Assembly (NCBI GenBank): GCA_937888615.1 | Contig: CALABZ010000284.1 | Coordinates: 1-16,105 of the forward strand | Direction: 5' to 3' | Origin: an uncultured Lentisphaeria bacterium | GTDB taxonomy: Bacteria > Verrucomicrobiota > Lentisphaeria > Victivallales > Victivallaceae | Length of the DNA: 16,105 bases | In this document: piece after piece, positions 1-7,484 of the stretch | Numbering within the stretch: position 1 is the first letter of the stretch | How the letters are laid out: every line of letters starts with the position of its first letter | The notes under the pieces: model-generated | Databases searched by the model: none | What the model saw: the letters and a program-made list of their open reading frames with translations, nothing else | Told to the model about the DNA's origin: nothing | Position numbers and translations under genes: made by a program

Positions 1-69
1 GGCGGCAGGACCGTCGGTAATCGCCACGATTTTCAGTTTCGGGTAGATGTAAACGTTGCATGACAGTCA
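1..69 (-). other. Possible partial coding frame cut off by the window edge
   Basis: On the minus strand an open frame runs from a stop at about 69 out of the left edge of the window. It reads approximately NVYIYPKLKIVAITDGPAA, with a protein-like composition and codon pattern. The IS5-group homology on the plus strand begins only at about position 57, so these bases may be a flanking gene interrupted or truncated by the insertion sequence. About 20 codons are too few to name a family, and chance is a real possibility. Confidence 0.2.
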
Positions 70-411
70 AGCGGCAATCCCTTTGATGCAAATGACTTCG
101 GAACGGGTAACGATTCTGTATGACTTGGCGGATTCGGCCTATGATGCGGAAGAGATCAAGGACTTCTCGAAAAACTTGGTCATATTCCGGTTATTGATCC
201 CAATCAACGCCGGGGCGGGAAAGTTGAGTTGGCTCCGGCACGAAAGATTCATTATCGGGAGCGCTCAGCAGTGGAACGCGGCAACTCGGATTTGAAAGAC
301 AATTACGGCGCACGCCATGTCAGAGTGAAAGGGCATTGGAAAGTTCTTTGCCACCTGATGTTCGGCGTGATCGCCATCACGGTGAAACAATTGTTCAACA
401 TGTTTGAATAG
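57..411 (+). pseudogene. IS5-group DDE transposase, C-terminal fragment, frameshifted
   Basis: This is the C-terminal third of an IS5-group DDE transposase in two frames. Frame 2 gives HDSQAAIPLMQMTSERVTIL, then YDLADSAYDAEEI. Near position 180 the homology moves to frame 1, which gives HIPVIDPNQRRGGKVEL, then ERSAVERGNSDLKDNYG, then HLMFGVIAITVKQLFNM and a stop at 409-411. The ERSAVERGNSDLKD stretch carries the expected late catalytic Glu region, and D-S-A-Y-D is the usual motif around the second Asp. In frame 2, stops lie just upstream of the HDSQ motif, and the N-terminal two thirds are absent. The gene is therefore dead: truncated at its 5' end and frameshifted. The assignment to a DDE transposase is confident; the exact IS5 subgroup is inferred from general family appearance. 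Confidence 0.8.
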
Positions 412-415
412 AATG

Positions 416-435
416 ATTTACGTTCGACCGTAAAT
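416..435 (+). repeat. Short hairpin after the transposase stop
   Basis: ATTTACG, a six-base loop and CGTAAAT form a perfect 7-bp stem five bases after the transposase stop, inside the inferred element end. There is no T-run after it, so a terminator role is not supported. It may simply belong to the subterminal region of the element. Confidence 0.4.
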
Positions 436-452
436 GAGAATTATTAACACCC

Positions 453-1046
453 GTAGCAACGGGAACGGAGATTAACATACAAAAAACTGATTTTTTGCGG
501 CTTTTTGAGAAAAAAACGTGTCGGATGTGTCAAGATGGTCTTGACGCACTGGAAAACGAGTTATTAACAGGAAAAAGCCAATCCTTTTGAAATGGTTCTA
601 TGGATTAAATATTTATTATCAAAGATAGAGTCGATCTATTGGAGCGTGCTCAAAAACTCCATGATTATTTCGGCGGCTGACTTTATCATCCCACATCCGG
701 TTCAAACAGCGCGCTCCAGAAACCGGGAATAAAGACTCCCGGACGCATAAAAAAGGAACGCTATTTCAAGCGGTCTCCAAGAAACTGCCTGTAATACACC
801 GGGCATGCCAACTTGAAATGCCTACTCCATTCAAATATCAGGTGTAAAAAACCAATCAACATGCTGGAGCTCCAATCGAATTTGCTCAAAATACGCTGCC
901 GGCATCAAGCCTCGTTCACGTTTTTGCATAAGCAAGGTTATCATGTTTTTTTAAGTCGACCACATAATGCCATGCTGAAAATTGTATAAGAAAGCTCAAT
1001 TATGCCATATTAGTTTATTTTTTGGCTATATATGAAAAAGAAGGTG
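453..1046. other. Gene-free stretch between IS fragment and regulator promoter
   Basis: No intact gene is visible. There is a perfect 7-bp hairpin at 529-545 (GTCAAGA, TGG, TCTTGAC) without a T-run. On the minus strand a 37-codon open frame runs from an ATG at 942-944 to a stop at 831-833, with protein-like content (for example LMPAAYFEQIRLELQHVDWF), but it has no ribosome binding site. The same frame stays mostly open down to about 630 apart from several stop codons. That is compatible with a long-dead gene but equally with chance. Confidence 0.4.
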
Positions 1047-1075
1047 TTGACTTTTTCGAGATTGCGCTGTATAAT
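1047..1075 (+). promoter_or_regulatory. Sigma-70-type promoter of the regulator gene
   Basis: TTGACT at 1047-1052 and TATAAT at 1070-1075 are separated by exactly 17 bp. This is nearly the full consensus for a housekeeping promoter. Transcription would start at about 1082, giving a leader of about 50 nt before the regulator start codon and placing the palindrome at 1087-1102 within the first 20 transcribed bases. Confidence 0.8.
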
Positions 1076-1086
1076 ATACCAAATAG

Positions 1087-1102
1087 TTTGGAGTACTCCA
1101 AA
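1087..1102. promoter_or_regulatory. Perfect 16-bp palindrome, likely operator of the regulator
   Basis: TTTGGAGTACTCCAAA is a perfect palindrome centred at 1094/1095, about 20 bp downstream of the -10 box and 33 bp upstream of the regulator start codon. Its position would block promoter clearance, the usual geometry for autoregulation. Symmetry and size fit a dimeric winged-helix protein. I saw no second copy upstream of the pseudopilin, symporter or EamA genes. The binding protein is inferred from adjacency only. Confidence 0.65.
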
Positions 1103-1134
1103 ATTACAAAAGGAATAAAGGTAAAAAATATCAT

Positions 1135-2202
1135 ATGTCGAAATACTCGGATAATTTTTACAGAAAAACGAAAGAGTCTTTAAATTCCAACAAGGGATAT
1201 CTGGATGTTTTTCGTGTTTTAAGCAAATACATCGTTGCCGGAGACATCACTTTTGGCGAAAAGCTTCCTGTTGAGCGTATGATGTCTGAAAAATTAAATA
1301 TCAATCGCATCACTTTACAACGAGCTTATAAACAACTTGTTTCCGATGGCTATGCCGTGCACAAAAAGGGGTACGGCTATTATGTTTGTTACCAGCCCAT
1401 AGCCGGAAGGATTCAAAACGATATATATATACCACTACCCAGAAACTTCAAGCTGCAATTTTTTCATGAACTGATAATTTCCAAGATCTTAAAAGAAGCA
1501 AACAGAACATATTCTTTCGTCAATTTTGATTTTCCCGATTGTTCAAAAGAGCTGAAGAATTGCGGCTTACTTTATTTTTATCTCGGGGATCTTCATCAAA
1601 GGGAAGAGTTTGAAAAATATCATCATCTACTGCCGATAACCATCATAGACAATCCGCTTAATCTTGACCTGGGCGATTCGATCGTACTGGATAATATGGG
1701 GGCAATATCCATCGGAATGGATTATCTTACCAGTCTGGGCCATGAAAAAATTATGTTTTTAATCGACCAGGATTGTGACTCAAGTCATTTACGAAAAGAA
1801 AGTTTTATGAAACCCGCCCGCCTTTTTGGCGTTGAAAGCAAAGTATGTGTATCAAGCATAGACCATTTCGTGGAGGAGATAAGGGAAATGCTGCGTTCCC
1901 CGAAGAGGCCGTCGGCAGTATTTGCCGCCAACCCGCTGATCTGTCTGACTGTTCTCGGAATAATCTATCAGGAAGGATTAAAGATACCTGAGGATATCAG
2001 CGTTTTATGTTGCGGGAACTATGGTTTTCTTAATTATATATTGCCCAAGGTCAGTTATGTTGATCTCAATTATGAAGAACTGGCAAAACAGGCAATCCAG
2101 AATCTGATTCAGCATATACAGGGACATATTGAGGAATCCGGACGACAAATAATAATCCCCGCGGTTCTTCAGGTGGAAGATTCGTGCAGAGCGGTGAAAT
2201 AA
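1135..2202 (+). CDS. GntR-family regulator with LacI-like effector domain
   Basis: A 355-residue transcription factor. Residues about 20-85 form a GntR-type winged helix: LPVERMMSEKLNINRITLQR is the recognition helix-turn-helix and GYAVHKKGYGYYV the wing. Residues about 110-350 resemble a periplasmic-binding-protein/LacI effector domain: the stretch after DYLTSLGHEKIMFLI matches the usual inter-lobe region, and PEDISVLCCGNYGF corresponds to the typical P-x-D-(I/V)-S-V-x-G-F/Y motif. This domain order matches AraR-type sugar-responsive repressors, so a carbohydrate ligand is likely but not shown. The start ATG is preceded by AAGG-type purine runs (1110-1121), somewhat distant. It has its own strong promoter and a palindromic operator-like site, suggesting autoregulation. 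The downstream genes start 97 bp after its stop and are plausible targets. Confidence 0.88.
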   Translation: MSKYSDNFYRKTKESLNSNKGYLDVFRVLSKYIVAGDITFGEKLPVERMMSEKLNINRITLQRAYKQLVSDGYAVHKKGYGYYVCYQPIAGRIQNDIYIPLPRNFKLQFFHELIISKILKEANRTYSFVNFDFPDCSKELKNCGLLYFYLGDLHQREEFEKYHHLLPITIIDNPLNLDLGDSIVLDNMGAISIGMDYLTSLGHEKIMFLIDQDCDSSHLRKESFMKPARLFGVESKVCVSSIDHFVEEIREMLRSPKRPSAVFAANPLICLTVLGIIYQEGLKIPEDISVLCCGNYGFLNYILPKVSYVDLNYEELAKQAIQNLIQHIQGHIEESGRQIIIPAVLQVEDSCRAVK

Positions 2203-2215
2203 ATACAGGTGATTG

Positions 2216-2277
2216 AAAAAGGAGGCTTGAAAATCCTGTTGGCAGAACAACGCTCATATTCCCTTATCGAAAAATAA
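2216..2277 (+). other. Orphan Shine-Dalgarno with a very short reading frame
   Basis: AAAAAGGAGG at 2216-2225 is the strongest ribosome binding sequence in the window, yet no normal gene follows. The only candidates are short frames with non-ATG starts. TTG at 2239 gives 12 codons (LAEQRSYSLIEK) ending with TAA at 2275-2277, 22 bp before the pseudopilin ATG. It could be a leader peptide or translational-coupling frame, the remnant of a lost gene, or chance in a purine-rich spacer. Confidence 0.3.
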
Positions 2278-2299
2278 ATAAAAAAGGAAAGTTGACGGA

Positions 2300-2983
2300 A
2301 TGAAAAAATATGAAAATTTTACACTTATAGAATTACTGGTTGTTATAGCTATTATAGCTATATTGGCAAGTTTATTGCTGCCGGCATTGAACAAAGCTCG
2401 GGAAAAGGCCAAAGCAGTGAGTTGCACAAGTAATATGAAGCAATCCATTCTTTCGATTGTACAATATGCCACGGACAATGGGGGCTGGCAGCCGTCGTAT
2501 TCGCAGTATCCATATATTGACGGCCAACAATTTACCTGGGCTAATTTTCTGAAGTACGGGAATTATATTCCGGATTTCAAAAGTTCGAGATGTCCGGGAA
2601 TGGTATACATGAGTACGGCTTACACAGAAGCCAATAATCCTTATGAAATATTTGGAATGAGGCGGGATATAAGCGACTCCACCTACTGGTTTTCCAACAA
2701 AAACTTAATCCATCCATCTTCAACAGTAATATTGGGAGACTCCGTCCAGAAATATACCAAAGGGACTCTTTCATATTGGCGGCAGGGCTATTATTTTATC
2801 GATACCGTTCCCGGCCGCGATCTTGACTATACGTTGCATCTTCGCCATTCCAACGGGACAAACTGCGGGTTTGCGGATGGTCATGCCCAAAGACTTGAGG
2901 CTGCTCAAATCGGTCAGTTGGATGACGGGTTGAGTAAAATTTCCGCATGTAGAAATGAATCATACGCAACAATAACTTTTTAA
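2300..2983 (+). CDS. Type IV pilin-like pseudopilin with H-X9-DG motif
   Basis: A 227-residue prepilin-like protein. The leader MKKYEN is followed by FTLIELLVVIAIIAIL, a class III prepilin signal with the invariant Glu at mature position 5 (E11) and one hydrophobic helix to about residue 30. The residue before the cleavage point is Asn rather than the usual Gly. Residues 31-50 (AREKAKAVSC and following) continue the amphipathic helix. The C-terminal HSNGTNCGFADG (H183, D193, G194) matches the H-X9-DG motif of the pseudopilin family that is strongly expanded in Lentisphaerota and Planctomycetota. Such proteins are processed by a prepilin peptidase and anchored in the inner membrane or assembled into a pseudopilus; their function is not established. 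AAAAAGGAAAG upstream is a reasonable ribosome site. The next gene begins 20 bp downstream, so it is probably part of the secreted-protein operon. Confidence 0.92.
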   Translation: MKKYENFTLIELLVVIAIIAILASLLLPALNKAREKAKAVSCTSNMKQSILSIVQYATDNGGWQPSYSQYPYIDGQQFTWANFLKYGNYIPDFKSSRCPGMVYMSTAYTEANNPYEIFGMRRDISDSTYWFSNKNLIHPSSTVILGDSVQKYTKGTLSYWRQGYYFIDTVPGRDLDYTLHLRHSNGTNCGFADGHAQRLEAAQIGQLDDGLSKISACRNESYATITF

Positions 2984-3003
2984 CAATCCGATAAAAAAAC
3001 AAT

Positions 3004-4521
3004 ATGTTGAAAATAAAAATAATTATCGTTGTTGTTTGCTACGCATCAATTTTTTACGGTATTGAATTGAAAAATGTCCATATCCGCTCAAGCACCACGG
3101 TAGACCTGAGTGACCTTCAATCAATCGTCAGAGATGTAATAAAACCGGAAATGACCAACCGCCAGAAAGCCGTTAAATTATATCATTTTCTGCGTACTCA
3201 TGCTTATTCCAGACATTATCCTACGGAGTTCTGTCACAGGGCCTTCGGAAACGCCACGGAATATCCGATCGCACTCCTGAACATCTATCCCTGGGGGCAG
3301 TGTGAAACCTGGCATAACCTGGCGGCAGACGTATTTTCAGCAGCCGGCTTCAAATGCCGTAAACGGATTTTCATGGATTTGGGCGGGCATTTTTTCGTCG
3401 AAGTCTATTATGACGGGAAATGGCATTATATTGATCCGAGCCAGGGGTTTTACTTCTGCTTGCGAGATGGGAAGACGATAGCCTCGGTCGAAGATTTAAG
3501 GAAAGACCCGACCCTGATAACCAAACCAGTCAGCAAGGAAGGCTTCTTGTGGGACATTTCGGACTCCGCACTGGAAAAATATGCCGAGCAGATTTGCGGC
3601 AAAATTATTATCAGCAAACGCGGAAGTGATGCAGATGGAATACATATGCCGGAAAAAAAATGCCATTCGATGAAAATCAACTTATACACAGGTGACACAT
3701 ATATGCTCAGCTCCGATAAGTTAGGCCCAAAAGGAATCTGGTACTACCCGCCAAAAATCCCGGCTTCGGTTTTTAAGGAGATAAACAAAAAGAATAAACA
3801 GCGCAACATAACCCTCCCCGATATCGGACCTTATCCCTGGACGGACCGGGAAGTAAATAAAAACTGGAAATATGCCGGGTTCGCCAACGGGTTTCTGGAA
3901 TTCCGACCGCAAATTGATTGCGACGGCAAAGTCAGCAGACTGCTCAACACGAGTATGCTTGATATTTCAAATACAGGCCCTCTGACTTTCAGCGTCAAAG
4001 CCGGAACAGGAAGCGCCGTATGGTTTTTTTCGGTGCCGTTCGTCCCGGTCGAAGGAGAAGTCTGTTTCGAAAAAGAGCCCGGAGGAAGTGTAGATATTTT
4101 CATCTCAGTAAACAATGGCAAAGAATGGGTAAAAGTCGCGTCCGCGAATGCGGAAGAACAGGGGAAATGCGGTTTTAAGTTGAGAGAATTTATTCTTGGA
4201 GCTTATCAATATCAGATAAAGATGACATTAACGGGAAAGACCGCTGTAAGATGCTTATTTTTCCGAACCATTTTCCAAATGTCTCCGGCGGCCGTTCCTG
4301 GCCTTGCTTCCGGCAAAAACGTCATAACATTTATTACCGAAAATCCCGATGCGTTAAAACAGGCTCACGCAAGTATTGAATACCGTTGGGAAGAAAAGAC
4401 CGACCATAAAACGGTAAACAAGAAAATGCAAAAGAGTCTGACCGGCAGCCCTCAATCATTTGAAATAGATTGCCAGGGTTCTGAAGTAAAAAACAATCAG
4501 ATAATAATATCGATAAAATAA
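3004..4521 (+). CDS. Secreted transglutaminase-like protein with beta-sandwich C-terminus
   Basis: A 505-residue protein with a short basic and hydrophobic N-terminus (residues 1-19) acting as a signal peptide or anchor. Residues about 50-150 form a transglutaminase-like core: GQCETWHNLAADVF supplies Cys100, GGHFFVEVYYDGKW supplies His129, and YIDPSQG supplies Asp144, the papain-like triad in the expected order and spacing. Residues about 280-505 are rich in predicted beta strands, with SVNNGKEWVKV typical of extracellular sandwich domains that resemble carbohydrate-binding or sialidase-like folds. The bacterial family includes proteases and peptide-glycan cleaving enzymes as well as crosslinkers, so the reaction cannot be stated. 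The ribosome site is weak, which fits translational coupling to the pseudopilin gene 20 bp upstream. The stop is 13 bp before the next gene. It most likely acts on extracellular protein or glycoprotein material. Confidence 0.82.
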   Translation: MLKIKIIIVVVCYASIFYGIELKNVHIRSSTTVDLSDLQSIVRDVIKPEMTNRQKAVKLYHFLRTHAYSRHYPTEFCHRAFGNATEYPIALLNIYPWGQCETWHNLAADVFSAAGFKCRKRIFMDLGGHFFVEVYYDGKWHYIDPSQGFYFCLRDGKTIASVEDLRKDPTLITKPVSKEGFLWDISDSALEKYAEQICGKIIISKRGSDADGIHMPEKKCHSMKINLYTGDTYMLSSDKLGPKGIWYYPPKIPASVFKEINKKNKQRNITLPDIGPYPWTDREVNKNWKYAGFANGFLEFRPQIDCDGKVSRLLNTSMLDISNTGPLTFSVKAGTGSAVWFFSVPFVPVEGEVCFEKEPGGSVDIFISVNNGKEWVKVASANAEEQGKCGFKLREFILGAYQYQIKMTLTGKTAVRCLFFRTIFQMSPAAVPGLASGKNVITFITENPDALKQAHASIEYRWEEKTDHKTVNKKMQKSLTGSPQSFEIDCQGSEVKNNQIIISIK

Positions 4522-4534
4522 CCAGGAAATTTCC

Positions 4535-6331
4535 ATGCATAAATTTATTTTATTATTGTTGTTCTCAATCATGATCTGTCCGATAAAGTCCAAAGCGGAA
4601 CAACTCAATAATCTGGTGGATGAATTATATAGTCAGCAAAATATATCATTCAATGGCAACTTGCAGTTAAATATTCATTCATCCAAAGCCGGGTGGGTTT
4701 ACCTCAAACTGGAAGCGAAAGATGAACTACCCGACCAGACCGTACTCCATATAGACCGAGAAAAATCATTCAATCTGAAACCGGATGCGAAAGAACAGAA
4801 AAAATCTGAAACCATGTTTTTTCTTGCGCCTGGCGGACATGAGTTGGAAATCGAAGGCAAAAGCGGCGTTGAATTCAAAGAAATCATTTTACGGCAAGTA
4901 CCTGAAATGCTGTATTGCAGTCTGGGATATGATCCTGCGGTAGCCGCCGGAAAATCTTTTGGACCTTATGACTTGAAGTTTTTAAAAGAAAGCGGTTTCC
5001 TTAATACCACGAATGTTATGATCATATTCAGAAAAAAATCGGATATGGAGCAATGTGCATCGTCGGAAGACCAGAAAACCTTTCTGACTGATTGGCAAAA
5101 ATCCGGGAAACGGCTTTTCAATATGTCAGATGTTTCCGAAAGTATGGGAGCAAAAAACTATTCAAACTGGGCTTCTGCAATTTCTCCGGCATGGGTTGAT
5201 GGCATCATTGTCGATGAATTCGGGACATCGCATGACTTGGATAGTTACGTGCCGCTCCTGAAAAAACTGCACGCGAACTTTCCCGGCAAAGATTTTTATC
5301 CGTGGATTGGGCACGGTTACGTTGATGATGACCTTACTTTCGATCCGCGTAAAGAAAAAGCCGGAAAATTTGAAAAATTCATCAATACTCTGATTGCATG
5401 CGATTATAAATTTGTACCGGAAAGATATTTCTCTGATTTCTGGCCCACCCGTCAGGAAGCCTTCCAATCGATAAAAAGAACCCTCATACGGGATATGAAA
5501 CTGTGGCAGAAAGCTTTTCCCGGTTGCGAAAAGAACATGATAATTTGTGTCAACAGTTTCGTACTGGAAAACTGTAGCAGAAATGTGAATCCGGCAAATG
5601 ATTATAAAATTGTCATGGACTACGTAATGAACTGCCTGGCAAATGTTCCGGAGTTCAAGGGATTGTATGGAATAATGGCCTGGGGGGCGCGCGGCGCAGA
5701 TCCTGAGACGATGCGCTGGCAGGCGGCTTTGCAAAGGCATTACTGCCTGGAGGGCAGAAAAGATATGCTTTCAGAGAAATACGGTTTCCAATACAAAACC
5801 GATTTCCTGGAGAATCCGGATTTCGAGGACGGAATAAAAGGATGGAATATAAATCCCGCAGAGAAAAACAGTATTAAAAACTTAATGATAAATGACTTAG
5901 GAGTATCACAAGGGCGAAAACCGGCTTCTGTTTTACGGGGTAAATCGGGAAATCACGCGCTCTGCATGATCCGTTCATCCCAAATGTCCAATCAGATTAA
6001 TCAGAATATAAAAAATTTGATACCGGGCAAAACATATTCACTTAAAATATTAGCGGTTAATCCTGATGATTTGAGGAAGAAACAATTATCAAAGCTCGAT
6101 ATAAAAATCAAAAATGCCGACCTTGTCAATGAGTCATGCCGTTGTTTCCTTTATACCGGTAAACGCCAAAAGAAAGACTATCATTACTGCACATATTATT
6201 ATTTTGTATTCAAGGCAAAAGCCCCGAATGCCGAACTGGTCATCTCCGATTTTCCCGACAAGGGGGAACCTCGGCCCGTCCCGGATAAAATCGCGATTAA
6301 TTTTGTTGAAGCTCAACCGTATTTCGAATAA
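4535..6331 (+). CDS. Secreted TIM-barrel glycosidase-like protein, family not recognised
   Basis: A 598-residue exported protein with a clear signal peptide (residues 1-21, ending SKA). Three regions can be seen. Residues about 35-125 look like a beta-sandwich (SSKAGWVYLKLEA, LAPGGHELEIEGK). Residues about 125-415 read like a (beta/alpha)8 barrel, with acidic residues at predicted strand ends: D227/E228 in GIIVDEFG and E297 in KFVPERYFSDFW, plus GLYGIMAWGARGAD near the last strand. Residues about 425-598 start with LENPDFEDGIKGW, the standard opening of a carbohydrate-binding galactose-binding-like module. I do not recognise a named glycoside hydrolase family; the DE pair and the Glu are candidates for catalysis, not proven. 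A good ribosome site, AGGAAA, lies 5 bp before the ATG, and the gene follows the transglutaminase gene by 13 bp. Confidence 0.72.
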   Translation: MHKFILLLLFSIMICPIKSKAEQLNNLVDELYSQQNISFNGNLQLNIHSSKAGWVYLKLEAKDELPDQTVLHIDREKSFNLKPDAKEQKKSETMFFLAPGGHELEIEGKSGVEFKEIILRQVPEMLYCSLGYDPAVAAGKSFGPYDLKFLKESGFLNTTNVMIIFRKKSDMEQCASSEDQKTFLTDWQKSGKRLFNMSDVSESMGAKNYSNWASAISPAWVDGIIVDEFGTSHDLDSYVPLLKKLHANFPGKDFYPWIGHGYVDDDLTFDPRKEKAGKFEKFINTLIACDYKFVPERYFSDFWPTRQEAFQSIKRTLIRDMKLWQKAFPGCEKNMIICVNSFVLENCSRNVNPANDYKIVMDYVMNCLANVPEFKGLYGIMAWGARGADPETMRWQAALQRHYCLEGRKDMLSEKYGFQYKTDFLENPDFEDGIKGWNINPAEKNSIKNLMINDLGVSQGRKPASVLRGKSGNHALCMIRSSQMSNQINQNIKNLIPGKTYSLKILAVNPDDLRKKQLSKLDIKIKNADLVNESCRCFLYTGKRQKKDYHYCTYYYFVFKAKAPNAELVISDFPDKGEPRPVPDKIAINFVEAQPYFE

Positions 6332-6368
6332 GCCAAAAAACAACTTGACAGTAAGGATTGAAAATCTC

Positions 6369-7484
6369 ATGAAAAAAATAGTTTCTGTAAAAAAGCATAT
6401 GATTACGCCGTACAAACGGAAATATACCGGCACTGTTGATGATATTTTTGAACGGGTAAACAACGACAGCGACTTCAAAAAGAATTATTATTCATTCACC
6501 AGCCTGGCATATGACCGTAACCGGAATATCTTGTTTTGCGGCAATACGAACTTCAGCAATAATCTTTTACATTCGTTCGATATAGAAACAAAAGAGTTCG
6601 AATCTCTGGGCTATTCCGAATTCGGAGAACAGTTTGAAATAAAGATCCATCGCGGATTGGAATTGGCTTCTGACGGAATGATATACGGCGCGACAAGCTG
6701 CTTGCATTATGAAGACAGGCGGTTGGAAGGGCCCGGCGGCAAAATTTTCAAATATGATTTTGACAATAAGTCATACGAAACGATCTCCATTCCCTCGCCG
6801 CATGATTACATACAAACCATTTCCCTGGATGAAAAAAGAGGCATGATATATGGCTACACTTATCCGGTGTTTAATTTTTTCGCATATTCCATCAAAGAAA
6901 AAAGAGTTATATATCACCAATTCATGAACAGCATCAGCCATATTTCCGCGATTGATGACCTTGGAGGCTTTTGGGGGACCTGGAGCTGGCGGCATTTACT
7001 TTTCAGGTATGACCCGGCATGCAATAAAGTGAAATTTTATAAGCACGGCTTCCCCGAAAAAGGCGGTGACCTGATGTACCGAAACGCAGGCCCCATCGAT
7101 TCAATGCTAAACGGAGGCGACGGCTACCTCTATGTGGCCACCGACCTGGGTAGTTTATATAAGCTGAACCCGGAAAATGGCGACGTGGAATTTTTGGGGA
7201 AACCGTTTTCAGGTATCAGAATGCCCGGGCTGGCAATGGATGATAATGGTTTGATGTATATGTCAGGCGGAGACGACTATAACTGTCAGTTGGCTGCTTA
7301 CGACAGGAAAAGCAAAAGTTTCACCAACCTTGGCGGAATAATCAGTGATGATGGCGAATGCTGTTTTCGCACTCATGATATAGAGCTGGTGGGACGCACG
7401 ATTTATGTAGGTGAAACCGACAACCCGAACCGTACGGACTATCTCTGGGAGTGCCTGATCGAAGACAACGGATTATTAAGCTGA
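6369..7484 (+). CDS. Cytosolic beta-propeller protein, function unknown
   Basis: A 371-residue protein made of repeated propeller blades. Seven or so units are recognisable by the pattern of hydrophobic-D-x-x-G/R-x-(L/I/M)-(Y/F)-hydrophobic-G: SLAYDRNRNILFCGN, GLELASDGMIYGATS, TISLDEKRGMIYGYT, AIDDLGGFWGTW, MLNGGDGYLYVAT, GLAMDDNGLMYMSGG and HDIELVGRTIYVGE. Each is followed by an F/Y-x-x-D/E-x-x-x-(K/N) strand. There is no signal peptide, in contrast to the two upstream genes. I chose the ATG at 6369 (MKKIVSVKK) because AAGGA at 6353-6357 precedes it. An upstream in-frame ATG at 6114 lies inside the preceding gene, and its extension has no domain-like content. The gap to the upstream gene is 37 bp, so it is likely co-transcribed. 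Propellers of this kind include sugar lyases, lactonases and binding scaffolds; none can be singled out. Confidence 0.75.
   Translation: MKKIVSVKKHMITPYKRKYTGTVDDIFERVNNDSDFKKNYYSFTSLAYDRNRNILFCGNTNFSNNLLHSFDIETKEFESLGYSEFGEQFEIKIHRGLELASDGMIYGATSCLHYEDRRLEGPGGKIFKYDFDNKSYETISIPSPHDYIQTISLDEKRGMIYGYTYPVFNFFAYSIKEKRVIYHQFMNSISHISAIDDLGGFWGTWSWRHLLFRYDPACNKVKFYKHGFPEKGGDLMYRNAGPIDSMLNGGDGYLYVATDLGSLYKLNPENGDVEFLGKPFSGIRMPGLAMDDNGLMYMSGGDDYNCQLAAYDRKSKSFTNLGGIISDDGECCFRTHDIELVGRTIYVGETDNPNRTDYLWECLIEDNGLLS

Larger units (their letters stand above)
57..452 (+). mobile_element. Truncated IS5-group insertion sequence, 3' end
   Basis: The transposase fragment is followed by about 40 bp ending in ATTATTAACACC (about 441-452). 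Read inward, this end is GGTGTTAAT. The same nine bases occur at about 10951-10959 just upstream of the N-terminal fragment of another IS5-group transposase, in the position expected for the opposite end. I therefore take about 452 as the right end of this element. The left end has been lost near position 57. No target duplication can be assessed. Confidence 0.55.

Noticed and set aside
529..547. Hairpin GTCAAGA-TGG-TCTTGAC as a terminator
   Set aside because: No T-run on either side in the expected position, and no gene ends nearby.
5162..5740. 192-codon minus-strand open frame
   Set aside because: It lies entirely opposite the glycosidase-like gene, without motifs; a shadow of the real frame.
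6114..6368. Upstream extension of the beta-propeller gene from an ATG at 6114
   Set aside because: It lies inside the preceding gene in another frame, has no domain content, and a ribosome site (6353-6357) supports the start at 6369.
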